64,000 bases of DNA, taken from the NCBI RefSeq assembly GCF_963678195.1, contig NZ_OY782759.1, positions 496,001 through 560,000 on the forward strand, in the 5' to 3' direction. Of the stretch, positions 63,432 through 64,000 are shown one piece after another. The notes beneath the pieces were generated by a model. That model was not told the DNA's origin, did no database searches, and saw only the letters and a list, made by a program, of their open reading frames with translations. Every line of letters begins with the position of its first letter. The stretch's first letter is position 1. Made by a program: the position numbers and the translations under genes. Source of the DNA: an uncultured Hyphomonas sp. (GTDB lineage: Bacteria; Pseudomonadota; Alphaproteobacteria; Caulobacterales; Hyphomonadaceae).

Positions 63432-64000
63432 AGCCCGAAAATACAAGAGTTCTGGTCATCACGGGCGTCTTTCCGCCCATGCCGATTGCCGAGGGGGATC
63501 ATATCGCCCGCCTCAGCCAGGGGCTGGCGGACCGCGGCTATTCGGTTGATGTGCTGACCAGCACGCAGGCGGATGGAAAAAGCGTCAAAGGCTGCCGCGT
63601 GCATGCTGAGATCGAGCATTGGAACTGGGCGTCTCAGGGCAAGGTTCTGCGCTTTGCCCAGGACCTGAAGCCGGACCTGATCTTCATCTGGTTCATCGGC
63701 ATGGCGTTCGAGTTCCATCCGATGATTTCACTGATCCCGACGCGCCTGAAGGCGGTCCTGCCGGACACGCAGATCGTCACCCAGATCACGGCGCCGGTCG
63801 GTGTGCGTCCGAAGGATCATCCGTTCCTGACCCGGCTGAACCTGAAATTGTCTACGCGTGCGCTCGGCGGTGACAATATCAGTTATGAATATGGCACGAT
63901 CCTGCGCGACTGCGACCGCGTAATCGCCATGGCAAAGCCGCACCTGGAGCGTTTTGCCGAGCACATGCCGGACCTGGAAGACAAGGCCGTCATCATTCCG
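63428..64000 (+). CDS. glycosyltransferase (GT-B), 3' end outside window
   Basis: 191 codons of an open frame starting ATG 63428, overlapping the upstream stop by 4 bases and running off the right edge. The N-terminus VLVITGVFPPMPIAEGDHI, then ARLSQGLADRGYSVDVLTS, is the typical acceptor-side Rossmann of GT4-like enzymes. YEYGTILRDCDRVIAMAKPHLERF fits the same domain. The donor domain is missing, so the family is not certain. Confidence 0.75.
   Translation, partial: MKPENTRVLVITGVFPPMPIAEGDHIARLSQGLADRGYSVDVLTSTQADGKSVKGCRVHAEIEHWNWASQGKVLRFAQDLKPDLIFIWFIGMAFEFHPMISLIPTRLKAVLPDTQIVTQITAPVGVRPKDHPFLTRLNLKLSTRALGGDNISYEYGTILRDCDRVIAMAKPHLERFAEHMPDLEDKAVIIP

Overview
The window looks like chromosome from a GC-rich alphaproteobacterium, probably of the Hyphomonadaceae/Caulobacterales type. 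The evidence is a CpdR-like response regulator next to an N-formylglutamate amidohydrolase, an IalB-family protein, the alphaproteobacterial gene set grpE-hrcA / rph / rdgB-hemW, and uniform GC-rich codon use. The assignment is by family resemblance only. No phage, transposase, integrase or CRISPR array is visible.

Layout. 1-13.6 kb holds mixed housekeeping genes: YjbR, a DltE-like SDR, GNAT and ArsC-like proteins, a PadR regulator with a multi-copy operator, rlmN, an OmpA-type lipoprotein, a PlsC-like acyltransferase, IalB, a SPOUT methyltransferase, isoaspartyl peptidase, quinone oxidoreductase, PilZ and prolyl aminopeptidase. 13.6-27.5 kb holds dnaK (with a heat-shock-type promoter), OmpA/PP2C, grpE-hrcA, an SdpR/SdpI-like pair, fhs, rph, a CreA-like gene plus an LRAT/XRE/DUF2975 operon, rdgB-hemW and tdk. 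The usual grpE-hrcA-rph-rdgB-hemW neighbourhood is recognisable but interrupted twice. 27.5-33 kb holds gamma-glutamyltransferase, a P1 peptidase, a trypsin-like protease, tRNA-Arg(ACG) and an AraC regulator. 33-38.5 kb is a first surface-glycan cluster (three glycosyltransferases and a Wzx-like flippase). 38.6-46.7 kb holds a large unknown exported protein, tRNA-Arg(CCG), a TraB/GumN lipoprotein, a repeat-rich intergenic stretch, hisN, an XRE regulator, a candidate small RNA, cpdR, a TetR regulator with a perfect operator and tRNA-Val(GAC).

47-64 kb is a second, larger glycan region. A minus-strand operon (54.9 to 48.6 kb) encodes a sugar nucleotidyltransferase, an SDR, a polyprenyl-phosphate glycosyltransferase, a CapD-like dehydratase, a GT-C membrane glycosyltransferase and a ChbG/NaxD-type deacetylase. 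Together these resemble machinery that makes, de-N-acetylates and transfers a polyprenyl-linked amino sugar. On the plus strand an OafA-like acyltransferase is followed by a GDP-heptose-dehydrogenase-like SDR, a heptose-7-phosphate-kinase-like GHMP kinase and a CBS-fused DegT aminotransferase. With the nucleotidyltransferase next door these could make a GDP-linked 4-amino-heptose. A plant-type GDP-mannose 3,5-epimerase homologue, a pyruvyltransferase-like gene and two more glycosyltransferases complete the region. These two candidate amino-sugar pathways and the small RNA are the most interesting content.
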